Program-made: the position numbers and the translations under genes
In this document: positions 1-9,405 of the stretch, piece after piece
Numbering within the stretch: the stretch's first letter is position 1
How the letters are laid out: each line of letters opens with the position of its first letter
Notes under the pieces: generated by a model
Seen by the model: only the letters and a program-made list of their open reading frames with translations
Database searches by the model: none
What the model was told of the DNA's origin: nothing
From: Bacteroidota bacterium
Lineage (GTDB): Bacteria > Bacteroidota > Bacteroidia > Chitinophagales > Chitinophagaceae
Direction: 5' to 3'
DNA: 41,805 nucleotides
Assembly: GCA_030706685.1 (NCBI GenBank)
Contig: JAUZOA010000042.1
Coordinates: forward strand, 1-41,805

Positions 1-98
1 TGCTTTAATGTCCAGTCATTTATTTCCTTCAACAGGTCATCTTCGCCGGAAGAAAAATGTTCCGCATAAGATTGTACCCTGGGATTTATTAATTCCAT
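1..98 (-). CDS. O-methyltransferase, N-terminal fragment (runs off the window)
   Basis: A minus-strand ATG at 98-96 opens a frame that stays open to the window edge, giving 32 codons that begin MELINPRVQSYAEHFSSGED. This matches my memory of the start of Bacteroidota class I SAM-dependent O-methyltransferases (MELINP..V..YAE.FSS.ED.LL), in which the SAM-binding core lies further downstream and is not visible here. The gene is cut by the window, not truncated biologically. A small hairpin (CTGGTT/AACCAG, 133-148) lies upstream. It precedes, on the same strand, nothing else in the window; the symporter behind it has its own 189-bp spacer. Confidence 0.6.
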   Translation of the reverse strand, partial: MELINPRVQSYAEHFSSGEDDLLKEINDWTLK

Positions 99-287
99 TC
101 CTGCAATTTTCGCGAAGATAAAACAGAAGAGGCTGGTTTGTTAACCAGAGCATGAGAAATCATTGTGCATGGATTTCCCGCCCGGGGGAAAAAGAGAGAA
201 AGAGATTTGTCCCGAATGATTTCCTCCTTTTCTCTTTTATCTCTGCGCGATGTCCTTGCCCGGAAAGCTGCAAATTGCTATATCATC

Positions 288-1757
288 TCAATTAGCCACC
301 CTATTCATATCCGCATCTCCTTTTTTTGAAATGAAGTATAGACCCAGGAAAGTAATTAATCCGTTTATAATAAGAAGTTCAAGCCCTATTTCAAAAGATC
401 CAAATATTTCTTTTTGAAATTTATCCAGTACATAACAAATGACGGGCGACGCAACACAAACATACGGCACCCACTTATCTGCTACTTGTCTTTTCGTTAT
501 GATGCCGAATGTAAATAAGCCCAATAAGGGCCCGTAGGTATATGCCGCAACTTTCAGGATAACCCCGATCATACTCGGATCATCGATCTTGTAAAAAACA
601 AGCACGAAGATGAGAAAAACAAAAGCCACGACAAGATGTACCCGTTGACGAATGGCCTTCCTTCTCGTTTCTGTCCAGTCCGGTCGCCGTTGCATTCCCA
701 GTATATCAATGCAAAACGAAGAAGTGAGTGCGGTAATAGCCCCGTCGGCACTTGGAAATAAAGCAGAGATCAGTGCTATAATAAATATAACGGAGACAAT
801 CGGCGGCATATGATGCAATGCCAGCTCGGGGAAGAGTTTATCACCTGTTGCCGCTACACCCGTCTGTGATGCATATAAATATAACAGCCCTCCAAGAAAC
901 AGGAATAGCATGATAACAACCACCATAATGCCTGAAAGAGTGACAATATTTTTTTTTGAGTCCCCTAACCTTTTAACAGAAATGGCTTTTTGCATCATCT
1001 CCTGGTCCATGCCCGTCATCGTGATCGTGATAAATGCTCCCGCCAATATCTGCTTAAAAAAAAACAACTTACTGTGGGGATCGGTAAAAAAGAGTTTGGA
1101 ATACCCTTTTTCTGTCATGGCCGATAAAGCCGATCCAAAGCTCATATCCATTGACTGCAGGATATAAATAACGCAAACGACAAGTCCGGTCAGCATAAAA
1201 GTTGTTTGCAAAGTGTCTGTAAAAACTATAGTCTTTACGCCTCCTTCATACGTATAGATCAGTATCATGGCCAGTATGATGAGAGTCGTGACCCAAAACG
1301 GGATACCAAAACTTGCAAGTATAGCATCCTGCAGGATCTTTACGACCAGGTACAATCTTGCCGTAGCGCCCAGTGTACGGGAAAGTATAAAAAAAGAAGC
1401 GCCGGTCTTATAAGAAAACACGCCAAGACGTTTACTCAGGTAATTATAAATAGAAGTAAGGTGAAGACGATAGTACAGCGGCAACAACACATAAGCGATG
1501 ACTATATAGCCAATGACATAGCCTATTACGATCTGGGTGTAGGCAAATGATTCTTTTCCCACGCCTCCCGGCACACTCACAAACGTGACGCCTGACAGGG
1601 AGGTGCCGATCATCCCAAAGGCCACCAGCATCCAGTTGGAATTCCGGTTACCGATAAAAAAAGAATCATTATCAGATTTGCGAGAAGTATACCAGGCCAC
1701 CAGCAAGAGAAGAATAAAATACCCGATCACGAAAGAAAATAAAAGGGTCGCTGACAT
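288..1757 (-). CDS. Sodium:solute symporter (SSS family)
   Basis: The 489-residue product is almost entirely hydrophobic, with about 13 predicted membrane segments, as expected for the SSS/SLC5 fold. The N-terminal part carries the typical 'ATxLSGVTF-x-VPG' stretch (here GTSLSGVTFVSVPGG, about residues 51-65) and a conserved 'SADGAITALTSSFCID' segment near residues 340-355, which in this family lies close to the sodium site. Substrate cannot be told from sequence; relatives move sugars, amino acids, vitamins or sialic acid with Na+. It sits in the inner membrane. It is divergent from the LOG-family gene, with 85 bp between the two starts, and an exact TAnnTTTG element on the minus strand at 1821-1814 could drive it. 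No nearby catabolic gene hints at the substrate. Confidence 0.9.
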   Translation of the reverse strand: MSATLLFSFVIGYFILLLLVAWYTSRKSDNDSFFIGNRNSNWMLVAFGMIGTSLSGVTFVSVPGGVGKESFAYTQIVIGYVIGYIVIAYVLLPLYYRLHLTSIYNYLSKRLGVFSYKTGASFFILSRTLGATARLYLVVKILQDAILASFGIPFWVTTLIILAMILIYTYEGGVKTIVFTDTLQTTFMLTGLVVCVIYILQSMDMSFGSALSAMTEKGYSKLFFTDPHSKLFFFKQILAGAFITITMTGMDQEMMQKAISVKRLGDSKKNIVTLSGIMVVVIMLFLFLGGLLYLYASQTGVAATGDKLFPELALHHMPPIVSVIFIIALISALFPSADGAITALTSSFCIDILGMQRRPDWTETRRKAIRQRVHLVVAFVFLIFVLVFYKIDDPSMIGVILKVAAYTYGPLLGLFTFGIITKRQVADKWVPYVCVASPVICYVLDKFQKEIFGSFEIGLELLIINGLITFLGLYFISKKGDADMNRVAN

Positions 1758-1813
1758 GCATTAATGTTTTATAAATCCGGGAGCCTTGTGCGTTATTAAT
1801 TTTTGAAGATAAA

Positions 1814-1821
1814 CAAATTTA
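1814..1821 (-). promoter_or_regulatory. Candidate Bacteroidota -7 element of the symporter gene
   Basis: Read on the minus strand this is TAAATTTG, an exact match to the Bacteroidota TAnnTTTG element, about 56 bp before the symporter ATG. I could not find a TTG -33 element at the usual 19-21 bp spacing, so the call is tentative. Confidence 0.3.
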
Positions 1822-1842
1822 CCTTCCCTTTGCCGCAAATTT

Positions 1843-2388
1843 ATGCAAGCAATAGTTATTCATTCAATGGCTGTATTCTGCGGTTCCAAAAATGGCATCA
1901 ACCCTCTTTATACCGAACACGCGGTTCAGTTAGGAAAATTATTTGTTCAACGGAATATCACACTTATCTATGGCGGTGGTAATGTCGGCATCATGGGCAC
2001 TATTGCCGATACAGTCATGGATCACGGCGGCAAAGCGATCGGTGTTATCCCGAAAGTATTGGTTGACTGGGAACGGCAACATAATTCTCTCAGCGAACTT
2101 TTGGTAGTTGACGATATGCATACACGGAAAAAAAAGATGTATGAATTATGCGATGCCGCCATCATCCTTCCCGGTGGTTTTGGCACATTGGATGAACTAT
2201 TCGAGATGGTAACCTGGAACCAGCTTTCTATTCATGACAAACATATATTCATTTTGAATTCCGGCGGTTATTACAACCACCTGGTCGCACATATCCGGCA
2301 AATGCAGCAGGAAAAATTTTTATATGAAGCCGCGCAGGAAAGATTGGCCATTATTCATTCTCCGGCCGAATTGATAACTTATTTGTAA
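1843..2388 (+). CDS. LOG family protein (cytokinin riboside 5'-monophosphate phosphoribohydrolase-like)
   Basis: A 181-residue Rossmann-fold protein of the TIGR00730/LOG family. The signature PGGFGTLDE is at residues 110-118, preceded by the phosphate-binding YGGGNVGIMG (43-52) and the TRKKKM segment (94-99) that corresponds to the family's catalytic Arg-Lys. Family members hydrolyse nucleoside 5'-monophosphates (AMP or cytokinin ribotides) into base and ribose 5-phosphate in the cytoplasm; in non-plant-associated bacteria the true role is usually nucleotide turnover. Length is normal. An internal ATG at 1867 (MAVFCGS) is an alternative start, closer to the usual family N terminus. The gene converges on the outer-membrane protein gene with only 2 bp between stop codons, so the two transcripts must read into each other. 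Confidence 0.88.
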   Translation: MQAIVIHSMAVFCGSKNGINPLYTEHAVQLGKLFVQRNITLIYGGGNVGIMGTIADTVMDHGGKAIGVIPKVLVDWERQHNSLSELLVVDDMHTRKKKMYELCDAAIILPGGFGTLDELFEMVTWNQLSIHDKHIFILNSGGYYNHLVAHIRQMQQEKFLYEAAQERLAIIHSPAELITYL

Positions 2389-2390
2389 TA

Positions 2391-3020
2391 CTACCTCCTC
2401 CTTCCCTGGAACAATGCAATATTTATCCCGGCGCGGATAATGGGCGCCATAGTTATTCTTTGCTGAGAAGGGTTATTAGGATTATAAGCGACATTCACAT
2501 AAGGAGAGTAAAAGTTCTTCAGTACATCAACCATAACCGATATATAATAAAAAGAATTGGAGCCGGGTTCCCTTCCCTGCGCGAACCCTCCTCCTATTAA
2601 CAGCGAATTGACCCCTGTCTTGAATTTATCGTCGATATAATTAACACTTCCCGGAGCGGCAATATATTTCTGCGTAATGAAATTGTGTTCAAATTGTCCC
2701 TGTACAAAGAGAAACCTGACCGGGTATAGCCGGGTAAATACCCCGGGTCCATAGACGGTTTCCCTGACCTTATCACTGAATTCATAATAATCTCTTGCCC
2801 CATTGTATAAAAAATTGAAGGCAAGTCCCGCATCCACCCAGTTAGCGATCTTGTAACCAAACATAGGGTCGGCGCCCAATAAGGTCTGCCGGTTAAAAAA
2901 AGAAACAGTGAAGCTGCCGCCGGCGAAAAGATTTTCTTTTTTAAACCCCTTTTCATCCTGGGCCCATAACCAATTAACCATCGTTAAAAAGAGCAAACAT
3001 GTAAAAGCATATTTCTTCAT
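2391..3020 (-). CDS. Outer-membrane beta-barrel protein, uncharacterised
   Basis: A 209-residue protein with a clear signal peptide (MKKYAFTCLLFLTMVNWLWAQ, cleavage after WAQ). The mature part alternates polar and hydrophobic residues in short strands rich in Gly, Tyr and Phe (for example VYGPGVFTRLYPVRFLFVQGQFEHNFI) and ends in a strand with a basic tail, the pattern of an 8-10 strand outer-membrane barrel. Similar proteins are common in Bacteroidota and have no proven function; any enzyme name attached to relatives in databases is unsupported by anything visible here. It lies alone between the convergent LOG gene and the FAD oxidoreductase gene 135 bp upstream, on the same strand as the latter. 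Confidence 0.75.
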   Translation of the reverse strand: MKKYAFTCLLFLTMVNWLWAQDEKGFKKENLFAGGSFTVSFFNRQTLLGADPMFGYKIANWVDAGLAFNFLYNGARDYYEFSDKVRETVYGPGVFTRLYPVRFLFVQGQFEHNFITQKYIAAPGSVNYIDDKFKTGVNSLLIGGGFAQGREPGSNSFYYISVMVDVLKNFYSPYVNVAYNPNNPSQQRITMAPIIRAGINIALFQGRRR

Positions 3021-3155
3021 AACATTTATTTGAATTAAATAATTATTCCTGTCCCTGCTGTTGGTTAACGTATTCTGTGTTCGTTTAGTTTATCTTGCAA
3101 AGAAATTAAAGAATCCTTAGCAAGCCGCCTGCTTTTATAACAGGCCTTTGTTCAT

Positions 3156-4574
3156 TCATATATCGAATACTTTCCCGGCGTTTAAAATATTATTAGGATC
3201 AAATATTTTCTTGATGCCTTTCATTAATTGCAACTGGGTTTTATTAAATACAATATCCATGTAGCCTTTTTGAATGAGACCAATACCATGTTCACCACTG
3301 ATCGTTCCGCCCAATTTTTTTACCAGTTCAAATAAGGCCCGCAGGTTTTTTGTCATTGCTGCATCGCCCAGGCTGTTAGCAGTTCCTTCTTTTTTAATAC
3401 GGATATGCAGGTTTCCATCACCGGCATGCCCGTAGCATACGGCATGAAAATTATTTTGTTTGCCCAGTTCCTTCACTCCTTTTATCAAAGCGGGCAATGC
3501 TGCCCTGGGCACTACGGTGTCTTCTTCGATAGTATAGCCGGCTATTTTTACTGCCTCGGCTGTTCTTCGCCGAAGCTTCCATAATTCGGCTTTTTGCTGC
3601 GCATCCTCTGCAAAGGATATCTCGCCTCCTTCATATTTTGTCATCAAGGCAGCAATCTGTTCCATGTCATTCATCAATACATCCATATTATTCCCATCCG
3701 TTTCAATGATAAGATGCGCAGCAATATCATCACTGACCGGTATAGCATGACTGTCCACCATTTTGCTGGTAATTTTCAAAGCGTCTATTTCTACCAGTTC
3801 CAAACCACTTGGCGTAAAGCCGGCCAGGAAAATCGCGTTTACGGCTTCACTTGCTTTCTCCAATGAAGCAAAAGGTACCAGCATCAGCAGGTCATATTTT
3901 GGCAAAGGGATTAATTTCAATACGATCTTTGTAACGATCCCCAGGGTTCCTTCGCTGCCGACAATTAACTGGGTGAGATTATATCCTGTTGAGTTTTTCA
4001 ACACATTGGCCCCGGTCCAGATTATCTCTCCTGTTGGCAAAACGATTTCGAGGTTTAATACATAATCTTTTACAACGCCGTATTTAACTGCTTTGGGTCC
4101 GCCGCTGTTAGCAGCAATATTGCCTCCTATAAAACAGGAGCCCCGGCTGCTCGGATCCGGAGGATAAAATAGCCCTTTTTCTTTTACTGCGTTTTGCAAT
4201 ACCTCTGTAATGACTCCCGGCTCTGTTGTTACCTGCAGGTTCTTTTCATCAATCTCAAGGATAGTATTCATTCTTTCCATGGAGAGCAGTACTCCGCCGA
4301 GATGAGGTAAAGCTCCCCCGCTTAAGCCGGTACCAGCGCCCCGTGGCGTGACAGGTATAAGGTGGTTGTTACAGATTTTCATAATACTGCTGATCTCTGC
4401 GGCTGTACGGGGTTTAATAACCACTTCGGGAAGAAAGCTTAATGTTTCAGTTTCATCATGCGAATATTGCTGAAGCGATTCTTCGTCTGCGAAAACAAAT
4501 TGCGGACCTACAATCTTTTTGAACGCCTCAAGCTGTTGCCTGCCCGGTGTCGCCCCTATAAGTGCTCCTGTCAT
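3156..4574 (-). CDS. FAD-linked oxidoreductase, GlcD / D-lactate dehydrogenase type
   Basis: A 472-residue single-domain flavoprotein of the GlcD family (FAD-binding PCMH fold plus FAD-oxidase C-terminal domain). The FAD pyrophosphate loop PRGAGTGLSGGALP is at residues 77-90, a second FAD contact region GSCFIGGNIAANSGGPKAV follows near 145-163, and the C-terminal half contains the hallmarks CYGHAGDGNLHIR, ISGEHGIG and FDPNNILNAGK. Such enzymes oxidise 2-hydroxy acids (D-lactate, glycolate, 2-hydroxyglutarate) and pass electrons to quinone or a partner. No Fe-S subunit (GlcF) is adjacent, so it is probably a stand-alone D-lactate/2-hydroxyacid dehydrogenase. The first about 12 residues (MTGALIGATPGR) are poorly conserved, so the start is not certain. 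Confidence 0.9.
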   Translation of the reverse strand: MTGALIGATPGRQQLEAFKKIVGPQFVFADEESLQQYSHDETETLSFLPEVVIKPRTAAEISSIMKICNNHLIPVTPRGAGTGLSGGALPHLGGVLLSMERMNTILEIDEKNLQVTTEPGVITEVLQNAVKEKGLFYPPDPSSRGSCFIGGNIAANSGGPKAVKYGVVKDYVLNLEIVLPTGEIIWTGANVLKNSTGYNLTQLIVGSEGTLGIVTKIVLKLIPLPKYDLLMLVPFASLEKASEAVNAIFLAGFTPSGLELVEIDALKITSKMVDSHAIPVSDDIAAHLIIETDGNNMDVLMNDMEQIAALMTKYEGGEISFAEDAQQKAELWKLRRRTAEAVKIAGYTIEEDTVVPRAALPALIKGVKELGKQNNFHAVCYGHAGDGNLHIRIKKEGTANSLGDAAMTKNLRALFELVKKLGGTISGEHGIGLIQKGYMDIVFNKTQLQLMKGIKKIFDPNNILNAGKVFDI

Positions 4575-4624
4575 ATTAATTTCTTAGCACTGTAAAAATC
4601 GGAATAAATCAGGATTTTACGGCA

Positions 4625-4689
4625 AAGGTTGTCAACCTTATTAAAGATTACAGGGTTGCAAAGGATTTTCAAAAGGTTGACAACCTTTT
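4625..4689. repeat. Two AAGGTTGnCAACCTT palindromes (REP-like, possible terminator)
   Basis: Two nearly identical palindromes lie 31 bp apart: AAGGTTGTCAACCTTA at 4625-4640 and AAAAGGTTGACAACCTTTT at 4671-4689. Each can form a stem of 7-8 bp with a 3-nt loop. The second overlaps the stop codon of the PorP/SprF gene (4688-4690), so transcription of that operon would pass through both hairpins. They fill the gap to the GlcD-type gene and may end the T9SS operon transcript. This sequence does not resemble the palindromic elements of the 21-38 kb region. Confidence 0.7.
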
Positions 4690-5728
4690 AATACCCCGAT
4701 CTGAAAGAAGGGCACATACCGTCGTGCCTGTTGCCATTAAATTTGGTAAAAGTTCCCTGTTTGATCAGCGAGAACTCAAACGCGCCCCGGGTATTGTTAT
4801 AATCTTTTAAAGTGGATATCGTAGCGTCGTAGGTAAAAGTGAAAGTATAATCCTTTAGCCCGATACCGATCATCGGAATTACGGCATCCTTAGTACGATA
4901 GTATAAGCCGCCGATCAGTGTTTTTTCGCCATCGCCTGATAAATTGTAATGAGCATTGGCGCCAACCACCCATTCATACGATTTCGCCTGTAGGGAAAAA
5001 TAGGTATTCGGGTTAACTATCCATTGATCATTAAGTTTAAAACTGCCGTTGAGAAAAGCGGTATGACGCAAAGGGATCCGGTTATCAATTCCGGGCTGTG
5101 GATTAAAAAAAGACTCGCGTGGCCGGTTGATATGAAATGTAGAGAATCCTGCATTCACATAAGTATTTTCATTCGGGAAATAAGCATAGTTCATCCCGGC
5201 CTGAATATCGAGATAATTGATATTGTTATAATCCAGTAAAACACTTGTGGGAAGATGGTTGTCAAAAAAATGTCCGTCAAACTGGTCGGGAAACTTCAGG
5301 TTGCTCACATTGATCTGCTTATTGGCCCAGCCTATATTAAATCCAAGACTAAGAAGGCTCGCAAGATTCAGCGTCTGGTGATAAGCTACCGAACCGTATA
5401 TTTTAGTTGACGTGAGATTGCCGCTGCCGGCAACATCATGCAGGATAAGACCGCCAAGACCCAGCCATCCATTTTCACTTTGCATGACCTGCACATCACC
5501 AAACAGGCTCATCGTTTTGTAAGGTACCGACATAATAGATGACCACTGGTTCCTGTAATTCATTCCGATACGATAATCGCCATCAGGAATGAAGCCCGTA
5601 TTGGCAGGATTCGTGCTGAGCGGAGAATTCATGAATTGGGAAAAATGCAGATCCTGTGCATTCACCAAAGACACGATACCCAAAGCACTTATCACAGATA
5701 TTATTTTAAAATTGATCTTCATTTTCAA
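4688..5728 (-). CDS. Type IX secretion system membrane protein, PorP/SprF family
   Basis: A 346-residue outer-membrane protein. After a signal peptide ending in VNAQ it starts DLHFSQFMNSPLSTNPANTG, the hallmark N terminus of the PorP/SprF family, and it ends with the characteristic C-terminal CPSF motif (residues about 339-342). Family members are beta-barrels that work with the type IX secretion machinery; SprF of Flavobacterium johnsoniae is needed to secrete the adhesin SprB, and paralogues are usually encoded right behind their own large substrate. That is the arrangement here: it starts 17 bp after the stop of the 1205-residue PKD protein and is surely co-transcribed with it. The dedicated partner is therefore inferred to be that protein. 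Confidence 0.93.
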   Translation of the reverse strand: MKMKINFKIISVISALGIVSLVNAQDLHFSQFMNSPLSTNPANTGFIPDGDYRIGMNYRNQWSSIMSVPYKTMSLFGDVQVMQSENGWLGLGGLILHDVAGSGNLTSTKIYGSVAYHQTLNLASLLSLGFNIGWANKQINVSNLKFPDQFDGHFFDNHLPTSVLLDYNNINYLDIQAGMNYAYFPNENTYVNAGFSTFHINRPRESFFNPQPGIDNRIPLRHTAFLNGSFKLNDQWIVNPNTYFSLQAKSYEWVVGANAHYNLSGDGEKTLIGGLYYRTKDAVIPMIGIGLKDYTFTFTYDATISTLKDYNNTRGAFEFSLIKQGTFTKFNGNRHDGMCPSFRSGY

Positions 5729-5745
5729 AGACTCCTTTTTGCAAG

Positions 5746-8700
5746 TTACCTTATTAATGTTATATCTCCTTTCCGGGTTGTTTTGGTTTTGTCAAAAAAT
5801 TCTACATCCAGTGTATAGGCATATACATCCATCGGCTGTACAACTCCTTTTACTTTTCCATCCCACCCTTCAAAGCGATTATTTGTTTCAAAAACTTTTT
5901 GACCCCACCTGTTCCAGATGATGAACCGCATTTTGGCAATACCAAATCCCCTTACATATACAATACTGTTCACATCCCCGCTATTCGGTGTAAACGCATT
6001 GGGCACATCTAAAACCGGAACAACAATAGTGCTGACGGATTTACAGGCTGTATCGGAGCATCCCACATCATTGAATGCAACAAGACAGGCATTGAAAGTT
6101 CCTGTTGCATTATATTGATGCTGGACAGGAGCTCTTGATGTGGTTAATAATGTGTCTCCGTCGCCAAAAAGCCATTTAAACTTCGTGGCGATACCAGATG
6201 CAAGATTAGTAAAAGTATTGGGCGTATTCTCAACAGGTGTCACCGGGGTAAAGCTGAAATCAGCAAGCGGTTTCTCGTATACTATAATGGTAAATGTTGT
6301 TGTATCTGTCTTATTGCAGGTATTGGGGTCATTGGCAACCATGGTTATAGTATAGGTGCCCGGATCATTATATAAATGGGTTGGATTAATATCCGTTGAA
6401 GTATTATTCGCTCCCGATCCCGGGTCGCCAAAATTCCATTGAAAAGTAAGACCGCCGTCTGATGTATTAGCAAACCCGGCTGAATAGGGCGCACAACCTA
6501 CAGGCGGTGTATCAAACTTAGCTACTACATTAGCAGACACTCTCACATCAAGCTTTATGGAATCAGGGTCATTACAATAAGCTGTATCGTTTAATACAAG
6601 AAACGCAGAGTAAGTACCCGGCCCGGGGTAAATATGGTCCACATCGTTCAATCCTGCTACCACTCTTGGACTGCCATCACCAAAGTCCCAGATAAAAGAG
6701 GTGTTTGTAAATGGCCTGGACGGAGCTGTCGTAGAAAGATTATGAAAGCGGTAATTAAACTGTTCACAAGGATCCAGCTTTTGATAACTGCCTGCAAGGT
6801 CAGCCTTTATATCCCCTACCCTGATATGGATATAAGAAGTATCACGAATATTGCAACTGTTGGGGTCAATCGCAACCAGCATAACACGGTAGGTACCCAC
6901 AGCATTATAGATATGCGTTTGGGTATAGCCGTTGTCCGGCGCCCCGGCAGATAAAGGCGGTGAATCAGGACCATCTCCAAAATTCCAGATATACTGAACG
7001 GCATTACGGACCTGGTCTGTAAAAACAACGGTTAAGGGTACACAACCCGATGTATCTTTTGGCACACCATTAATAGCAGATTGTACACTTGATCCGACAC
7101 CTGCCAGGTTAAATGACATTTTCACCATCGCCAGGTTACAATAGGCAGCGGCAACGTTATGATTTGGATAGGCTGAACCGACAGTTGTAGGGAATCTCGG
7201 ACCACCACCACAATTGGCACAAATGGCCTGGTAGATGACCCCATTTGCATCAAAACGGCTTGTCCCGCCGTCTACATGGTCTCCTAATCCTCCATCCTGT
7301 CCAAAGAAACTGCCATATAGTTGCTGGGTGGCATTCTTTTTCAGGACAAAGAAATAAAAATCTGCATTATCCACGGAAGTTGCTTTATAAGCATCAGGGG
7401 TTACACGCATACCCGTAGTACCTGCGCTTTGATAACCCGATGCAATGATCCCTCCCCACCCGGAAACATAAACGTTCTCACAACGGTCAACCAGGAAAGC
7501 CGTAGGGGAAATATTGGGCACCGGGGATGCAGTGCCGAATACAGTGGAATAAACATAAGCCGAAAGATCAGGTTGTAATTTTCCAATGAATTGTTTGGCG
7601 CCAGCGTCGCTGTAAAGGGCATTGATGACCGGCCAATTACCTGTAGTTTGACCCATGACATACGGAAAACCATTCCTGTCAAATTGAATACCATATACCT
7701 GGTCATAGCCATTGGTACCTATATAGGCCGACCTTACTAAAGCTGATCCGTCATTCTTGATTTCTGCGACAAAACCATCAATGCCGCCATTGGAAGCAGG
7801 ACCCACCGTCCCGGCATGATTACCCGGAAAATTGGTGCTTTCCGTACCACCAGCCACAAAAATGTCACCTGTAAGTGGTGAAATGGATAAAACATAAGCA
7901 GCATCATTTTCACTGCCTCCTAAATAACGGGCAAAAGTCAACCCCGACACATTAGGAGGAAATTTTAGAAGTATTCCATCCTGCAAACCGCCGATAGTTG
8001 GTTGAAAAGAACCGGCCGTTCCGGGAAAATTAGCTGAGGATGTACAGGACGCTACATAAATATTGCCCGATCCATCAATAATTACTTCGCTGCGGCTGCC
8101 ATCTCCATAATTATGTTGTAAAGAATTTGCGCCATTACTGGCTACTTTAATATTAACACCGTCATCAGCATCGCCACCAATTTTCTTGGAACCGATCAGG
8201 GCCGAACCCGCAGCATTTAATTTAGTTACGACGATATCGTACCCTCCCCCCGCCAATGTATTGGCTCCTGTGATCGGGTAATCGGGAGAATTGCTTCTTC
8301 CTGCTACGATAAGCTCTCCCTGCGGATCTACGACCAGGCTATGAGGCTGCTCATTACCCGACCCACCAATATAGGTGGCATATACCCTGTTTGACCCGGT
8401 AGGCGATAACTTAATAATGCCCATATCAATACGCCCCGGGTGATCGGCAACCCCTCCATCAAAAACAGTTTGAAAAGCTCCTGCTGACACCGGGAATCCA
8501 TTATCAAATACGATACCGCCGCCAAAAAAACTTCCATCAGGGCCATAAGTTGCTGTAAAACCCCAGTTATCCGCATTACTGCCCGAGAACGAACAGAATA
8601 TCATATTAGGGTCAATGACCAATGTAGCATTCGGATCATAATTCTTTACTTCAAATCTTACAACATTATCCTTTACAGCATATTTGCAGGTGAGTTCTTT

Positions 8701-9363
8701 TCTTTCTTTGCTATCAGACTGGTAGGAATAAGGAATGGACTCCCTCATATCGCCGATCGAAGTCCCTATGATAAGTTCTTTATTTTTTACCGATAACTTA
8801 TCGGCTCCTTCGTATTTCAAAGCTATCCTGCTGATATCAGCTCCCGGCCTGGCTATAATATCATATTTCAAAGTTCCCTTGTCCGTATAATATCTCACAT
8901 CAACATTCGGGTAAACATTTTTGTAGGTTATTGCCTGGTAAATATGGCATTCACCGGCCCATTTGGAAGGATCATTACCGATGAAATAATTGTTGTAAGT
9001 AGAGATGGCTTTATCGGGAATAATTTCGAGGTCTTTCGCACCACCCAAAAAATCTACATTGTAAGCATGGCCGCGAAGAATCATTTTCCCGGTTTTGTCA
9101 GTAGTTCCGGTACCGGCAAATGCATGACCCATGGCATGCAGTTTCTCATAATCATCCGGGTTATATTTTAAAACAGTAAAGCCGCCTGAACGGATAAAGA
9201 ATGCCCCTGCACTCACATCTCCTTTATACTTTACACGGGAATCCCACTGGCCTTTGTTTTCAATGAATTCAATATTTCCATAATTCTGTGCTTCTCCAAC
9301 AAAGGCCGTGATCACGAATGCGAAGAGAATAATAAACTGCTTCAGTGTCAATTTTGTTTCCAT
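5746..9363 (-). CDS. Giant secreted PKD-domain protein with T9SS type B sorting domain
   Basis: A 1205-residue protein with a signal peptide (ending FVGEAQ). Residues about 28-250 form the N-terminal domain that begins IEFIENKGQWDSRVKYKGDV, seen in many Bacteroidota SBBP-repeat proteins (DUF7948-like). Residues about 255-720 carry SBBP-type beta-propeller repeats (units such as TYIGGSGNEQPHSLVVDPQGE and RYLGGSENDAAYVLSISPLTGD). Then come four PKD domains, each with a W-x-FGDG or W-x-FGD core (YIWNFGDG, FIWDFGDG, FQWNFGD, FKWLFGDG). The end, from VPNAFTPNSGDVN through WNRWGQKVFE and FEGWDGK, is the gliding motility-associated C-terminal domain used as a type B signal by the type IX secretion system. 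Likely a cell-surface adhesin or matrix protein. It is the first gene of a pair with PorP/SprF and starts 43 bp behind recG. Confidence 0.93.
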   Translation of the reverse strand: METKLTLKQFIILFAFVITAFVGEAQNYGNIEFIENKGQWDSRVKYKGDVSAGAFFIRSGGFTVLKYNPDDYEKLHAMGHAFAGTGTTDKTGKMILRGHAYNVDFLGGAKDLEIIPDKAISTYNNYFIGNDPSKWAGECHIYQAITYKNVYPNVDVRYYTDKGTLKYDIIARPGADISRIALKYEGADKLSVKNKELIIGTSIGDMRESIPYSYQSDSKERKELTCKYAVKDNVVRFEVKNYDPNATLVIDPNMIFCSFSGSNADNWGFTATYGPDGSFFGGGIVFDNGFPVSAGAFQTVFDGGVADHPGRIDMGIIKLSPTGSNRVYATYIGGSGNEQPHSLVVDPQGELIVAGRSNSPDYPITGANTLAGGGYDIVVTKLNAAGSALIGSKKIGGDADDGVNIKVASNGANSLQHNYGDGSRSEVIIDGSGNIYVASCTSSANFPGTAGSFQPTIGGLQDGILLKFPPNVSGLTFARYLGGSENDAAYVLSISPLTGDIFVAGGTESTNFPGNHAGTVGPASNGGIDGFVAEIKNDGSALVRSAYIGTNGYDQVYGIQFDRNGFPYVMGQTTGNWPVINALYSDAGAKQFIGKLQPDLSAYVYSTVFGTASPVPNISPTAFLVDRCENVYVSGWGGIIASGYQSAGTTGMRVTPDAYKATSVDNADFYFFVLKKNATQQLYGSFFGQDGGLGDHVDGGTSRFDANGVIYQAICANCGGGPRFPTTVGSAYPNHNVAAAYCNLAMVKMSFNLAGVGSSVQSAINGVPKDTSGCVPLTVVFTDQVRNAVQYIWNFGDGPDSPPLSAGAPDNGYTQTHIYNAVGTYRVMLVAIDPNSCNIRDTSYIHIRVGDIKADLAGSYQKLDPCEQFNYRFHNLSTTAPSRPFTNTSFIWDFGDGSPRVVAGLNDVDHIYPGPGTYSAFLVLNDTAYCNDPDSIKLDVRVSANVVAKFDTPPVGCAPYSAGFANTSDGGLTFQWNFGDPGSGANNTSTDINPTHLYNDPGTYTITMVANDPNTCNKTDTTTFTIIVYEKPLADFSFTPVTPVENTPNTFTNLASGIATKFKWLFGDGDTLLTTSRAPVQHQYNATGTFNACLVAFNDVGCSDTACKSVSTIVVPVLDVPNAFTPNSGDVNSIVYVRGFGIAKMRFIIWNRWGQKVFETNNRFEGWDGKVKGVVQPMDVYAYTLDVEFFDKTKTTRKGDITLIR

Positions 9364-9405
9364 TAAATTACTTAAAATAATCGGTAACGAGGCCGAAAAC
9401 TTGTG

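Noticed and set aside
180-250. Possible terminator behind the symporter gene (TTTCCC...GGGAAA hairpin)
   Set aside because: The hairpin has no T-run on the minus strand after the stem; function not supported.
5746-9363. Many long frames on both strands inside the PKD gene
   Set aside because: All are shadows of the 1205-residue protein, which has continuous family similarity from end to end.
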